Positions 23,042 through 31,176 of a stretch of 52,062 nt of DNA are shown piece after piece. Source of the stretch: a virus; IMG/VR virus record IMGVR_UViG_3300017963_000331, positions 1-52,062 of that record, one strand, 5' to 3'. The translations under genes were made by a program, and so were the position numbers. The notes beneath the pieces were generated by a model. The model was not told where the DNA came from. It saw nothing but the letters and a program-made list of their open reading frames with translations, and did no database searches. Positions within the stretch are counted from its first letter, which is position 1; every line of letters starts with the position of its first letter.

Positions 23042-23080
23042 GTAGTCATATTGACGACAGTGTGTAGTCATATTGACTAC
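23042..23080. promoter_or_regulatory. Tandem 17-bp palindromic operators, 22-bp period
   Basis: GTAGTCA-TAT-TGACTAC (23064-23080) is a perfect palindrome with a 3-nt centre. The copy at 23042-23058 differs by one base. The 22-bp spacing puts both on the same DNA face, as for cooperative binding of a dimeric repressor or activator. Each contains a TTGAC -35-like core. Confidence 0.6.
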
Positions 23081-23257
23081 AGGTTAGAGTGTACGGTGTT
23101 GTGATCGTTATAGATGGACATAGGTTTTGTGTTGGTTGTGAGGATTATAGGGGGGCCCCATGAGATTGTGGTCAACCATTCCTTACGGTGCTCCGGTCAG
23201 GTTGGGGTAGGGTAGCCCGCCTCCGCCCCGTAACGTCAAAACCTTTGAGAATAACGA

Positions 23258-23296
23258 CTTAGGGGCAGATTACGGCTTTCCGGCATATCCCCTAAG
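23258..23296. other. Hairpin in the divergent control region
   Basis: CTTAGGGG (23258-23265) pairs with CCCCTAAG (23289-23296), and an inner CGG-cttt-CCG stem is possible. The element lies between two copies of GGGGGCCCCA (23151-23160 and 23335-23344). Possible leader RNA structure or protein-binding site. Confidence 0.4.
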
Positions 23297-23375
23297 ACAG
23301 AAACCTGGAGAAATGAAGAAATGAGAGATAAGAAGGGGGCCCCACCGTAACGCCGTAATCTCGCCGGGGGAGAGG

Positions 23376-23431
23376 GAGAGGGAGTCTATAAGATGATATA
23401 TAAATATATATATATTATATACTTACGTCTA
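23376..23431. other. Polypurine tract followed by AT-rich stretch (possible DNA unwinding element)
   Basis: About 18 G/A bases (23376-23393) are followed by about 38 bases of nearly pure A/T alternation (23394-23431), the most AT-rich stretch I see in the genome. Next to the iteron-like repeats this resembles the unwinding element of an origin. It also contains several TATAAT-like hexamers. Confidence 0.45.
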
Positions 23432-23487
23432 TTCACCCTTTGGTCGCACCCCTCATAGGTGGCAATTTAATCTACGGCGTCCCCCCC

Positions 23488-23508
23488 GTCAAAACAACGC
23501 ATTTTGAC
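23488..23508. other. 7-bp perfect inverted repeat
   Basis: GTCAAAA (23488-23494) and TTTTGAC (23502-23508) flank a 7-nt loop, between the AT-rich stretch and the first late promoter. Could be an operator or RNA hairpin. Nothing else coding is visible from 23432 to 23626. Confidence 0.35.
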
Positions 23509-23648
23509 CACCGTACTGCCGGAATCTCAGGGCGTTGGTTCGAGCCCGATGCCAGAAGTGTGGCGTTTGAACCGTGAACCCCCTGTTTATACGGTGCGCT
23601 CCCGCGCTGGCAATTATCATAGATTATTGGCCAGCAGGGGAAGGTTTA

Positions 23649-23657
23649 TGGTATGAT
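23649..23657 (+). promoter_or_regulatory. Extended -10 promoter for the first late operon
   Basis: TGGTATGAT fits the extended -10 form TGnTATAAT. A weak -35 (TTGGCC, 23627-23632) is 19 nt away. The predicted start is about 47 nt before the groES-like ATG. Shares TGGTA with the promoters at 30791 and 48856. Confidence 0.55.
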
Positions 23658-23710
23658 GTTGGTTTGAAGAGTGTGTTGTTTGTTTCCCCTATCACTGTTT
23701 GGAGGTTGTT

Positions 23711-24010
23711 ATGTTGGTTCCCAGAAGAGATTCCGTGTTGGTCGAAATGCCAGAAGCGCCCGCCATGTCACCCGGAGGCATCGCGCTGCCGATGAACGTC
23801 AAACTCGACGAACCGGGCAAGCCCCGCGCCGGAACCGTCGTGGCGTTCGGTCGCATGACCGAAGATTACCGCAAGGGCGACAAGGTCTTCTTCACGTTCG
23901 GCTACGAAGTCGTTGAGAACGACAAGACCTACCTCGTCGTCAAGGAAGACGATATCATCGCGAAGTTCCCGCAGAAGACAGCGGCTCCCGCCCTGACTCC
24001 GCGCAAGTAG
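23711..24010 (+). CDS. GroES-like co-chaperonin
   Basis: ATG at 23711 with GGAGG 5 nt upstream; an in-frame TTG at 23699 is less likely. The 99-residue protein matches Cpn10: VPRRDSVLVEM at the N-terminus, a mobile loop carrying GGIAL (22-26) that would bind GroEL, GTVVAFG, KGDKVFFTFGYEV and LVVKEDDIIAKF. The C-terminus has a short extra tail. As with gp31 of T4, it probably replaces host GroES so that the chamber can fold phage proteins such as the capsid protein. It is the first gene of the late block. Confidence 0.93.
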   Translation: MLVPRRDSVLVEMPEAPAMSPGGIALPMNVKLDEPGKPRAGTVVAFGRMTEDYRKGDKVFFTFGYEVVENDKTYLVVKEDDIIAKFPQKTAAPALTPRK

Positions 24011-24060
24011 GGTCTTCGCTCTCACAAGTCACTTCACCCCAAGACACCGAAAGGCCACTC

Positions 24061-25227
24061 ATGGCTGGAAAACAATGTCTCACCCCCGGATGCAGTCACG
24101 TCGCGAAGTCGCGCGGGATCTGCACCAAATGCTACGGCACCCTGCGGGTCAAAGTCCAACGAGGCGAGATCACCTGGGATGGCGCCGTCGTTGCCGGGCT
24201 CTGCAACGCCGCTGGCGATGGACCCCAACCCGGCGAATCCGCAATGGCTGCCGCGATCCGCCGCGCCGAAGAGGCGGGCAAGATCAGGCTGCAACCGGTC
24301 CAACAGATCCCGCAACCCGATCCCGATCAGGAGCCGCCCGTCCAGGTTCCCGCGCCGCAGCAGCCGGTCGCCCCGCCTCCGGTCGTCCAGATGCCCGAGG
24401 TCAACGCCGCACCGGAAGGCTACGGCGAGTTCGATCCGAACGCGAAGCCCGCGCCAACGGCGCCGGAGCCCGCACGGCAGCCGCGAGACGAGCAAGCTCC
24501 CGAGGCGATTGACCCGCTCGATCTGATCGAAGAGGCTGACGACTTCGACGAGACGCCCGAGCAACGCCAACGCCGTCAAGCTATCGAGCGACGGTGGAAG
24601 GCGGAGCAACGCCAGAACTTCATCGAAGAGAATGGCTTCGAGCCGCCCGAGGGTGGCAAGGTCGTTGTGGTCCCTCCGCCGAACACGAGCTACGACCTCA
24701 ACAACGACCCAGATCAACAGGTGACCGGCGTTGGCGCGGGCAACACGCCCAACCCGAATCGCCCGCCCGGCGTCTACTTCGAGCCGCACGACCAAGCGGC
24801 GCCGCAGACGATTGACGGCGAGCCCCTTCTCCCCGGATGGTCGCTCCATCCTGACGGCGTGAACCTCGTCAACCCGCAAGGGCAGGTAGTTCACACTGAC
24901 CCTCGGATTCGGGCTCAACAGAATCCCGCCCCCGCCCCTGCTGGCCAGCCCGCCCCGGCGCCTGGACTTCAGGCTACGATCCCGACACCGGTCAATGTCA
25001 ACGTCCCGACGCCCGGTGGGCAGGTTGCGAACATCCAGGGCGGGCTCATCCTTCCGGCGACGCTTCCATCCAATCCTCCCGCGCAGGCTCCTGCCGATCC
25101 GGTAGCTCCGGCCCAACCGGAAGCCCCGCAGCAGGCCGCGCCTGAAAACACTGGGTTGATTCCGCAAGGACCGCAGCCCATGGACCCGCCGAAGCCTGAC
25201 GGCCAAGCGCCGTGGCTGGAGGAGTAA
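24061..25227 (+). CDS. Pro-rich protein with N-terminal zinc knuckle
   Basis: A 388-residue protein. Residues 1-50 hold Cys6, Cys11, Cys21 and Cys24 (CLTPGC...GICTKC) with a short helix, a zinc-binding unit similar to those in phage HNH/HTH-associated domains. The rest is Pro/Ala/Gln/Glu-rich and probably disordered, with one more ordered part (about 150-260), and ends in QAPWLEE. Ribosome site AAAGG. It lies between the co-chaperonin and the terminase genes; function unknown. The large open frame on the other strand is a composition shadow. Confidence 0.7.
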   Translation: MAGKQCLTPGCSHVAKSRGICTKCYGTLRVKVQRGEITWDGAVVAGLCNAAGDGPQPGESAMAAAIRRAEEAGKIRLQPVQQIPQPDPDQEPPVQVPAPQQPVAPPPVVQMPEVNAAPEGYGEFDPNAKPAPTAPEPARQPRDEQAPEAIDPLDLIEEADDFDETPEQRQRRQAIERRWKAEQRQNFIEENGFEPPEGGKVVVVPPPNTSYDLNNDPDQQVTGVGAGNTPNPNRPPGVYFEPHDQAAPQTIDGEPLLPGWSLHPDGVNLVNPQGQVVHTDPRIRAQQNPAPAPAGQPAPAPGLQATIPTPVNVNVPTPGGQVANIQGGLILPATLPSNPPAQAPADPVAPAQPEAPQQAAPENTGLIPQGPQPMDPPKPDGQAPWLEE

Positions 25228-25409
25228 TGAGGTACGCCCTTACGGTTGTGCTCCACACGGTCGACGACAAAGGCGAGGGCATCGACGTCCCCGCCGACGA
25301 ACTCGCCGTTCAAGTGGAGCGTTTACTCAATGACGAATGGATAGACGACGGCAACGACGTCGATGTGCAGATCGTCGAGGCTGAAGTCGAGGCGAGGTCT
25401 GACTTGTGA
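25227..25409 (+). CDS. Small acidic protein
   Basis: A 60-residue protein starting at the ATG at 25227, which overlaps the previous stop (TAATG) behind GGAG. Acidic, with a beta-alpha-beta pattern (RYALTVVLHTVDDKG, LAVQVERLLND, VDVQIVEAEVEA) like a small ferredoxin-type fold. Function unknown. Confidence 0.65.
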   Translation: MRYALTVVLHTVDDKGEGIDVPADELAVQVERLLNDEWIDDGNDVDVQIVEAEVEARSDL

Positions 25410-25774
25410 AAGCTTTTACCGCGTGCCCGCAGTGCGGGAAGATCGTGACCGTTCGCAGGAACGGCAAGGTAAAGTTCCACCGCGTCAAGGTGTGGGACGA
25501 GAAAACCCAGACCGGGCGACACGCCCGGTGCTCCGGCACGAACCAGAAGGTTTCGTGCGAACACGCATGGATGACCTATCAGGCGGCAGAGGAAGCCATT
25601 GGAAAGCAACGAGACGCAACTATGAAGGAGTTGACAGATGCCGCGAAGAGACTTAGTGAAGCAGATCATGAAGCGAAAGCGAGACGACGCGAGGCAGAGG
25701 AGGGAGGATCAGGCGTTGCCGCCGTCGAGCGACCTGGGCTCATCCTCCCCGGCCAACGAGGATACCACGTCTGA
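25406..25774 (+). CDS. Zinc-ribbon protein (GTG start)
   Basis: A 122-residue protein beginning at a GTG that overlaps the previous stop. An N-terminal zinc ribbon (CPQCGKIV at 7-14, second half CSGTN) is followed by a long charged helix. Similar small Cys2-type proteins lie upstream of terminase genes in other phages. Its last 137 nt are overlapped by the next gene in another frame. Confidence 0.65.
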   Translation: MKAFTACPQCGKIVTVRRNGKVKFHRVKVWDEKTQTGRHARCSGTNQKVSCEHAWMTYQAAEEAIGKQRDATMKELTDAAKRLSEADHEAKARRREAEEGGSGVAAVERPGLILPGQRGYHV

Positions 25775-26330
25775 CTTCTTCGATGGCATCGCCGAACTCG
25801 ACGAGATCCTTGAGGACACCAACAAGCAGACTGACGACAGCGTTTGCGACTGCTGTGGCGAAGAGGATCTCAACCTGAAGACGGACGCTGGTAATGTCAC
25901 GCTCGAAGAGGCCGCACGCGCCCCGCTACTCATGGACGCGGAGGAGACGCACGAAGGAACCGTCTCAGAGGTCATGGATGCCGCCGACCCGAACGCTGAC
26001 CCGTGTAGCATCGCCTACTGGATCAAGCCGGAGGATCGCGAGCCGAAGCGTGTCTTCGAGTCGACGCCGAATGGTTCGGAGCCCAACGCATTCTACGATG
26101 GAGTGCTTGGCGAGGAGAAGCCGAGTAACGTCTACGACGCAGGGACGCAGCAACTCAACACTGGCCTTGACCAGGGGATCATGAGAAGTCATGGCGAAGA
26201 AGAAAAGGAAACGCCCCAGTTGGAAGGTCTACACGAAGGCGGAGCGACGAGAGGCAGTGAAGAGACTGGAGACGGAGACGAAGAAAGCCGTCTACACGGA
26301 TCTCCAGACGACACCTCGGACGCTGAATAA
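25638..26330 (+). CDS. Acidic protein overlapping both neighbours
   Basis: ATG at 25638 with a strong ribosome site (AAGGAG, 7-nt spacing). The 230-residue product has a basic start, one CDCCG cluster and a very acidic, probably disordered remainder. It overlaps the preceding gene by 137 nt and the following one by 140 nt, in different frames. The middle 400 nt are not covered by another gene, and its ribosome site is good, so I consider it real, though its ends may be passively open. Confidence 0.6.
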   Translation: MPRRDLVKQIMKRKRDDARQRREDQALPPSSDLGSSSPANEDTTSDFFDGIAELDEILEDTNKQTDDSVCDCCGEEDLNLKTDAGNVTLEEAARAPLLMDAEETHEGTVSEVMDAADPNADPCSIAYWIKPEDREPKRVFESTPNGSEPNAFYDGVLGEEKPSNVYDAGTQQLNTGLDQGIMRSHGEEEKETPQLEGLHEGGATRGSEETGDGDEESRLHGSPDDTSDAE

Positions 26331-27033
26331 GTGGATCGAGGAGTTCAAGGATGAAGAGGTGTCGATCCCAGAGGGCCCATCGAGCATCGGAACCATTACG
26401 GATTTCGTGAAGAGAGTTCGGTCGGTCCTCTGGGGCATCGACAAGACGCAGTACGACCGCTGGGTTGACCGCGTCTGTTACTTCGAGCACAATGGATACT
26501 CGAAGGGTCAAGCTCAAGTGCGGGCGGCAAAGGAGTTCCCGGCGTGCCGCCCGTTCTTTCGTGAGTACGACATTCGGCAGTTCGACCGTGACTCGGGCTC
26601 TCATCCCGATATCGTTTTCTTCGGCGATGAGAAGCGGGCACGCGAGATTGTCAACCTTGAAAAGGATATGTCGTACCGCGACAACATGCGATGGGCTGCC
26701 GCCGCTGCTGGCCAGCATCTTCGTACCGGTGAGGAGTTTTATGAGATCCCTAACGATACTGCGTTTTATTTGTACCAGCAGGCGTTGGGTGACCCGAAAG
26801 ATTTCATGACAAAGTTCGGAACCATGGAGGGTCGCGAAGACATGGAGGCTATACTTGAGAAGTCGACGCGGAAACTAGCCGACCGCGCGGTGAATGAAAT
26901 CGACAAGTGGCTAGGTGAACTCGAAGAGACGGTAGTGAACGATGGCAAAGCGCCAAAGGAAGCTTCAAGACTATTCATCGAAGAAGCGTTCAAAGGGATC
27001 GAGCCGCGCAGGCAAGACCCCGTTCACGACTGA
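26191..27033 (+). CDS. Putative terminase small subunit
   Basis: A 280-residue protein with a basic N-terminus and a helix-turn-helix-like segment (TKAERREAVKRLETETKKAV, then TTPRTLNKWIEEF). A mixed helical middle follows, then a Lys/Glu-rich helical C-terminus. Its position immediately upstream of the large terminase and the DNA-binding N-terminus suggest the packaging-site recognition subunit. Sequence similarity alone would not prove it. Confidence 0.55.
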   Translation: MAKKKRKRPSWKVYTKAERREAVKRLETETKKAVYTDLQTTPRTLNKWIEEFKDEEVSIPEGPSSIGTITDFVKRVRSVLWGIDKTQYDRWVDRVCYFEHNGYSKGQAQVRAAKEFPACRPFFREYDIRQFDRDSGSHPDIVFFGDEKRAREIVNLEKDMSYRDNMRWAAAAAGQHLRTGEEFYEIPNDTAFYLYQQALGDPKDFMTKFGTMEGREDMEAILEKSTRKLADRAVNEIDKWLGELEETVVNDGKAPKEASRLFIEEAFKGIEPRRQDPVHD

Positions 27034-27244
27034 CGTTTGCAAAGTATGCGGGAACCGCTTAAAGGTTACCTGTTCCTTAGATATTGGATCGGTGGTCATG
27101 GCTTCGGCTCACGGCGTCTCATGTCGTCATGAGCCGGAGGCAACCACCCTTGCTAGCCGCTTCTCTTTCTACTGCGGAGAAGTGTGCAAGGAACAGGACG
27201 ATGGCGCAGGTCGCAACACCGTGGCGGAACCGTGTACCAACTGA
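26942..27244 (+). CDS. Small Cys-rich protein overlapping the terminase genes
   Basis: A 100-residue frame with a basic N-terminus and a regular Cys pattern (VCKVCGNRL, VTC, SCRHE, YCGEVC) that suggests a zinc-binding fold rather than a random frame. It overlaps the end of the preceding gene by 92 nt and the start of the large terminase by 44 nt. The ribosome site is weak, so the exact start is uncertain. Confidence 0.55.
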   Translation: MAKRQRKLQDYSSKKRSKGSSRAGKTPFTTDVCKVCGNRLKVTCSLDIGSVVMASAHGVSCRHEPEATTLASRFSFYCGEVCKEQDDGAGRNTVAEPCTN

Positions 27245-29039
27245 GTATCGACAGAACCTTCTATGGCGACGCGAGGTCCACGAACGCGCGGCAGAGGATA
27301 AGAACTTCCGCGAGGGCATGATACAAGCCTGCCGCGAAGATCCGATATTCTGGCTGAACGGATTCGCGCACACCTACGACCCTCGCGTCGAGCCATTCCC
27401 CAAGATCCCGTTTATCCTCTATCCGTTCCAGGAGGAGGCGATCCTACGCATCATCAAAGCCGTAGGAAACCACGACCTCCTCATCGAGAAGTCTCGCGAC
27501 ATGGGCGCGTCATGGATCAACATGGCGGCTATCGCGTATCTCTGGCGTTTCCGCGAGGACCAGTCGTTCCTCATGGTGTCTCGTGTCGAGGATTACGTCG
27601 ACAAGGCGGGAAACCCCAAGGCGTTGTTCTGGAAGTTCGACTACCTCATCGACAACATGCCAGCATGGCTCCAGCCGTACGGCTACGACAAGTCGAAGCA
27701 CCGCTCCAAGATGCACATTGTCAATCCCGAGACTGGCTCTGTCGTAGATGGGGAGTCGACAAACCAGAGAGTGGCTCGCGGTGACCGTCGTACGGCGATC
27801 CTCCTCGACGAGTTCGCGGCTGTCGAGCAAGGCCAGTCGGTCTTGTCTGCGACGCGTGACGCAACCCCGTGTCGTCTGTTCAACTCGACGCCAGAGGGAA
27901 CGAATAACGCATTCTACGACACGCGTAAGAAGATGATGGAACTCGGCGGAGACAACATCCTTCGCCTTCACTGGTCAGAGCACCCCGGCAAGGCGATGGG
28001 GCTCTACACGACTGGCGACAACGGTGAGTTCAAGCAGCTCGACATTACGCACACCTACTCGGAAGACTTCCGGCCCCGCCTCGACGGAAAGATCAGGAGC
28101 CCGTGGTACGACTACGAGTGCGACCGCGCAGCGAACCCGCAGGAGATCGCGCAAGAGCTTGACATTGACTACCAGGGCTCTGGCTGGCAGTTCTTCAAGC
28201 CCGCAAAGGTCGAGGAGTACATTAGGGCGAACGTACGACCACCCATCTACGTCGGTGACCTCGATCACATAGCTGAAACCGGCGAGCCCACGAAGTTCAG
28301 GGAGGACGAGGAGGGGCGGCTGAAGGTCTGGACGGTCCTCGACGGCAAGTATGCTTTGCCGACAGACGTGAGGGTCACGATGGGAATCGACATTAGCGCC
28401 GGAACCGGTGCGTCGAATTCAGTGATAACGGGTTACAACTCCAAGACTTACGAGAAGGTGTTCGAGTTCGCGAGCCCGTACATTCGACCGGAGCCGCTTG
28501 GCGTCCAGGCAGTCGCGCTTGCCCGGTGGGCGAACGGAGCGTTTATCATATGGGAACGCAACGGTCCCGGTCGACAGACCGGAGCCAAGATCGTTGAGCT
28601 AGGTTACGGAAACATCTACTTTCAGCGTCAAGAGGAAGCGATCTCGAAGAATGTCTCGAAGATTCCTGGGTGGGCATCGACCCGCGACTCAAAACTTGCA
28701 CTCGTCAGCGAATACCGTGACCGCCTCGAAGCGAACACGGTCGTCAACTATAGCCGGGTCGCAATTGAGGAATGCCTCGAATACATTTACACTCCTGACG
28801 GAAGTGTCGTGCATAGCAGCTCGACCTCGAAGAAAGACCCGACCGGCGCCAAGGCTAACCATGGTGACCGGGTCATTGCCGACGCCCTCGCGGTCAAGGG
28901 ATTCGATGAGCGAAAGTTCAGCCCCGAGGAAGGAAAGAAGCCAGAGGTTCAGTACGGATCTCTCGCTTGGCGAAATCAACAGCGCGAGCTACAGAAGAAG
29001 CTCTCGCCACGTGAACTATCCGACAGTTGGAGATTATGA
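27201..29039 (+). CDS. terL: Terminase large subunit
   Basis: Start chosen at the ATG at 27201 (AAGGA, 8-nt spacing) because 39 extra residues in the longer frame overlap the Cys-rich gene. The 612-residue packaging motor has a non-classical Walker A (EKSRDMGAS, 96-104), Walker B AILLDE (199-204), the coupling motif FNSTPEG and a nuclease domain with the first catalytic Asp in MGIDISAG (394-401) and a late Asp in NHGDRVIADALA. It cuts and pumps genome DNA through the portal. Confidence 0.95.
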   Translation: MAQVATPWRNRVPTEYRQNLLWRREVHERAAEDKNFREGMIQACREDPIFWLNGFAHTYDPRVEPFPKIPFILYPFQEEAILRIIKAVGNHDLLIEKSRDMGASWINMAAIAYLWRFREDQSFLMVSRVEDYVDKAGNPKALFWKFDYLIDNMPAWLQPYGYDKSKHRSKMHIVNPETGSVVDGESTNQRVARGDRRTAILLDEFAAVEQGQSVLSATRDATPCRLFNSTPEGTNNAFYDTRKKMMELGGDNILRLHWSEHPGKAMGLYTTGDNGEFKQLDITHTYSEDFRPRLDGKIRSPWYDYECDRAANPQEIAQELDIDYQGSGWQFFKPAKVEEYIRANVRPPIYVGDLDHIAETGEPTKFREDEEGRLKVWTVLDGKYALPTDVRVTMGIDISAGTGASNSVITGYNSKTYEKVFEFASPYIRPEPLGVQAVALARWANGAFIIWERNGPGRQTGAKIVELGYGNIYFQRQEEAISKNVSKIPGWASTRDSKLALVSEYRDRLEANTVVNYSRVAIEECLEYIYTPDGSVVHSSSTSKKDPTGAKANHGDRVIADALAVKGFDERKFSPEEGKKPEVQYGSLAWRNQQRELQKKLSPRELSDSWRL

Positions 29040-30727
29040 TGGTTGCACTGTACATGAATGAGTCGCGATTCAGTCGCTTGACTCCGGCTATCGACTGGTC
29101 GCTTCAGCAGATGCAGTTCCCGCGTAAGGAGCGCTTCGATGCGTTCCAGCAGTTCTGCGGATCACACTACGCCGAGGGCGGAGCCGAAAAGCTGGTTCCG
29201 GTGAACTTCCTCGCGCTCGCCGTCATGATCTATGTTCGGCGTCTCGCCGCGAAAGCCCCAACGGCTTTGCTGACGGCTGAAGACAAGCACCTTCGCCCGA
29301 TGGCGCAGGACTTCCAGGAAGCCTTGAACCTGATCCCAGGCGAGATCGGGCTCGTTCACACGCTGCGTCAATGGGTCACCGAGGCGATGTTCTCGCCGTG
29401 GGGCGTGTTGAAGTGCGGCCTAGCGAACGGCAAGACGTTCGTTGAGCTTGCAACGCTGGACGACTACTTCATCGACATGTCGGCTACCAGGATGGATACA
29501 ATCGACTTCGAGGGCAACGACTACTGGATGGACTACGACGAGATCATGGAGAACAAGGCGTACGTCAACAAGCATAGGCTTGGCCACGACGAGCGAACGC
29601 CCACGGGTCCGAACGGCGAGCGGAAGACGCAAGGGATCTCCGCTAGCGGAACCATGACGACCTACAAAAAGAAGAAGCATCTGCGTGACGTCTGGCTGCC
29701 TGACAAGGGGCTCTTGGTCACTTACACGGTCCAGGACAAGCGGGTCATTCGCGAGGCTGACCTCAATGAGCTTCGGCACTCGCCGTACCACAAGCTCTCC
29801 TTCACGACCGTCCCTGGCCAGCTCATGCCGCTGCCGACCGTCTCGCTCTGGCGTGACCTTCACGACCTCGGCAACTCGCTGTTCCGCACGCTTGCCAATG
29901 GCGCCGACTCGCAGAAGACCGTGCTTGGCTTCAACGGCGACAACGAGGGCGTGACGAACTTCCAGGGCGCACGCAACGGTGATGGTATCAACTTCAACGG
30001 ACCCGACCCGAAGGTTCTCAAGGCTGGTGGCATCGAGCCGCAGACGATGATGTTCTTCCTTCAGACCCGCGACCTCATGTCGTACTTTGCGAATAACCTC
30101 GACTCGATTGGTGGTCTTGGTGCGCAGACGGAGACGGCGGCGCAGGACAAGCTTATCTCTGGAGCCGCGAACGCGCAGCTCGACGACATGAGCGACCAGA
30201 CTATCGAGGCAACCGAGACTCTCTTCGAGTCGATTGCCTACTACGAGTACACGGACCCGACGAAGAAGCGAATACTTCAGAAGAAGATTCCCGGCACCGA
30301 CTTCACTATCCCGGTTGAGTTCGGCCCGGCGCAGCGTCGCAACGCAAGCTTCGAGTCGTTCTACTTGAAGCTCGACGTCTACTCCATGGCGAAGGACAGC
30401 CCGCAAGAGAAGCTCATGAAGCTGAAGGGCTTCGTGCAGGAGTTCATCATTCCGCTCGAACCGTTCATCACTGCCGGTGGCGGGACGGTAGACGTCAAGG
30501 CGATCCTCAAGCGCGCAGGAGAGTATGCGCAGTTCCCGGAGGCTGACGAGTTCGTTGTGTTCGTTGACCTCCCGGAGAGCGCGATGGGACAGGCACTAGG
30601 CGCTGGTGGCGGGCGACCGCAACACACCACGCACACGTCGACTCGGCAGGGCTCGCCGGGACCGACGCCGCAGAGTGCGTCTCAGCAGATGCAGCAGCAG
30701 CTCATGAGTATGTCGGCTGCGTCATAA
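29036..30727 (+). CDS. Portal protein
   Basis: About 563 residues. The ATG at 29036 overlaps the terminase stop (ATGA), and GGAG lies just upstream; ATG 29039 is an equally possible start. The N-terminal part (ERFDAFQQFCGSHYAEG) and the long helical regions match podovirus-type portals. The C-terminal 60 residues are Gly/Gln/Ser-rich. It forms the dodecameric DNA channel at the capsid vertex. Position between terminase and scaffold agrees. Confidence 0.88.
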   Translation: MMVALYMNESRFSRLTPAIDWSLQQMQFPRKERFDAFQQFCGSHYAEGGAEKLVPVNFLALAVMIYVRRLAAKAPTALLTAEDKHLRPMAQDFQEALNLIPGEIGLVHTLRQWVTEAMFSPWGVLKCGLANGKTFVELATLDDYFIDMSATRMDTIDFEGNDYWMDYDEIMENKAYVNKHRLGHDERTPTGPNGERKTQGISASGTMTTYKKKKHLRDVWLPDKGLLVTYTVQDKRVIREADLNELRHSPYHKLSFTTVPGQLMPLPTVSLWRDLHDLGNSLFRTLANGADSQKTVLGFNGDNEGVTNFQGARNGDGINFNGPDPKVLKAGGIEPQTMMFFLQTRDLMSYFANNLDSIGGLGAQTETAAQDKLISGAANAQLDDMSDQTIEATETLFESIAYYEYTDPTKKRILQKKIPGTDFTIPVEFGPAQRRNASFESFYLKLDVYSMAKDSPQEKLMKLKGFVQEFIIPLEPFITAGGGTVDVKAILKRAGEYAQFPEADEFVVFVDLPESAMGQALGAGGGRPQHTTHTSTRQGSPGPTPQSASQQMQQQLMSMSAAS

Positions 30728-30746
30728 CCCCTATTTCCCAGTGTCA

Positions 30747-30767
30747 GGTGACCGGTGGTCGGTCACC
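30747..30767. other. 8-bp stem-loop after the portal gene
   Basis: GGTGACCG (30747-30754) and CGGTCACC (30760-30767) with a 5-nt loop, 20 nt after the portal stop and 24 nt before the extended -10. No T run follows, so an operator or RNA-processing site is as likely as a terminator. Confidence 0.45.
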
Positions 30768-30790
30768 ATGGCACCGGTCAACTCGTAGCA

Positions 30791-30799
30791 TGGTAGACT
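30791..30799 (+). promoter_or_regulatory. Extended -10 promoter, predicted leaderless start
   Basis: TGGTAGACT (-10 TAGACT, 30794-30799) ends 6 nt before the ATG at 30806, so transcription would begin at or next to the start codon. No Shine-Dalgarno site is visible. No good -35. Confidence 0.5.
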
Positions 30800-30805
30800 A
30801 CCTCA

Positions 30806-31165
30806 ATGCCAACTTACTGTTACACAAACGAGAGCGGCGACACCATCGAGCGGTTCTTCCATATGAGTGAAGAGTTGCCGACGATGGTTGTCAGCAATGA
30901 GCATGGGCTCGACGACATGCACTATCACCGCGACTACTCGGCGGAGAAGAAGTGCTTGCAAACCGAGACGGCGCCCGGCTGGCCAATGCCGCCGTGCAAC
31001 TCGTCGGGCGTTCAGCCGGAGCAAGCACAAGAGCTGCGTGACCACTTGAAGAAGCACGGAGTTCCGACAGAGGTGACCCCGCAGGGTGATCCTATTTACC
31101 GTACTCCCACGCACCAGAAGAGAGCACTTGCGTGCCGTGGGATGCACAACAAGGCTGCAATCTGA
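30806..31165 (+). CDS. Small zinc-ribbon-like structural-operon protein
   Basis: A 119-residue protein starting MPTYCYTNESGDTIERFF, which resembles the N-terminal strand pair of FmdB-type regulatory proteins, although only scattered Cys remain. The rest is His- and Pro-rich and ends in a basic helix. Such genes often sit between portal and scaffold in podovirus-like phages. Function unknown. Probably translated from a leaderless mRNA. Confidence 0.65.
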   Translation: MPTYCYTNESGDTIERFFHMSEELPTMVVSNEHGLDDMHYHRDYSAEKKCLQTETAPGWPMPPCNSSGVQPEQAQELRDHLKKHGVPTEVTPQGDPIYRTPTHQKRALACRGMHNKAAI

Positions 31166-31176
31166 AGAGAGAAATC

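Noticed and set aside
22807-23049. Minus-strand 80-codon frame rich in Thr, His and Pro
   Set aside because: Pure consequence of the G/T-rich repeat region; low complexity, no ribosome site, over a likely origin.
23533-23554. tRNA-like T-arm (GTTGGTTCGAGCCCGAT then GCCA) in the control region
   Set aside because: A 5-bp match to TGGCA at 23460 exists, but no anticodon arm or D arm can be folded and the span (95 nt) is too long. No integrase is present for an attachment site. At most a tRNA remnant.
24034-25206. 390-codon minus-strand frame opposite the Pro-rich gene
   Set aside because: Arg/Leu/Gly-rich shadow of the Pro/Ala-rich plus-strand gene, which has its own ribosome site and Cys motif.
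29420-30406. 328-codon minus-strand frame inside the portal gene
   Set aside because: Antisense shadow; the portal frame is continuous with the terminase and matches its family.
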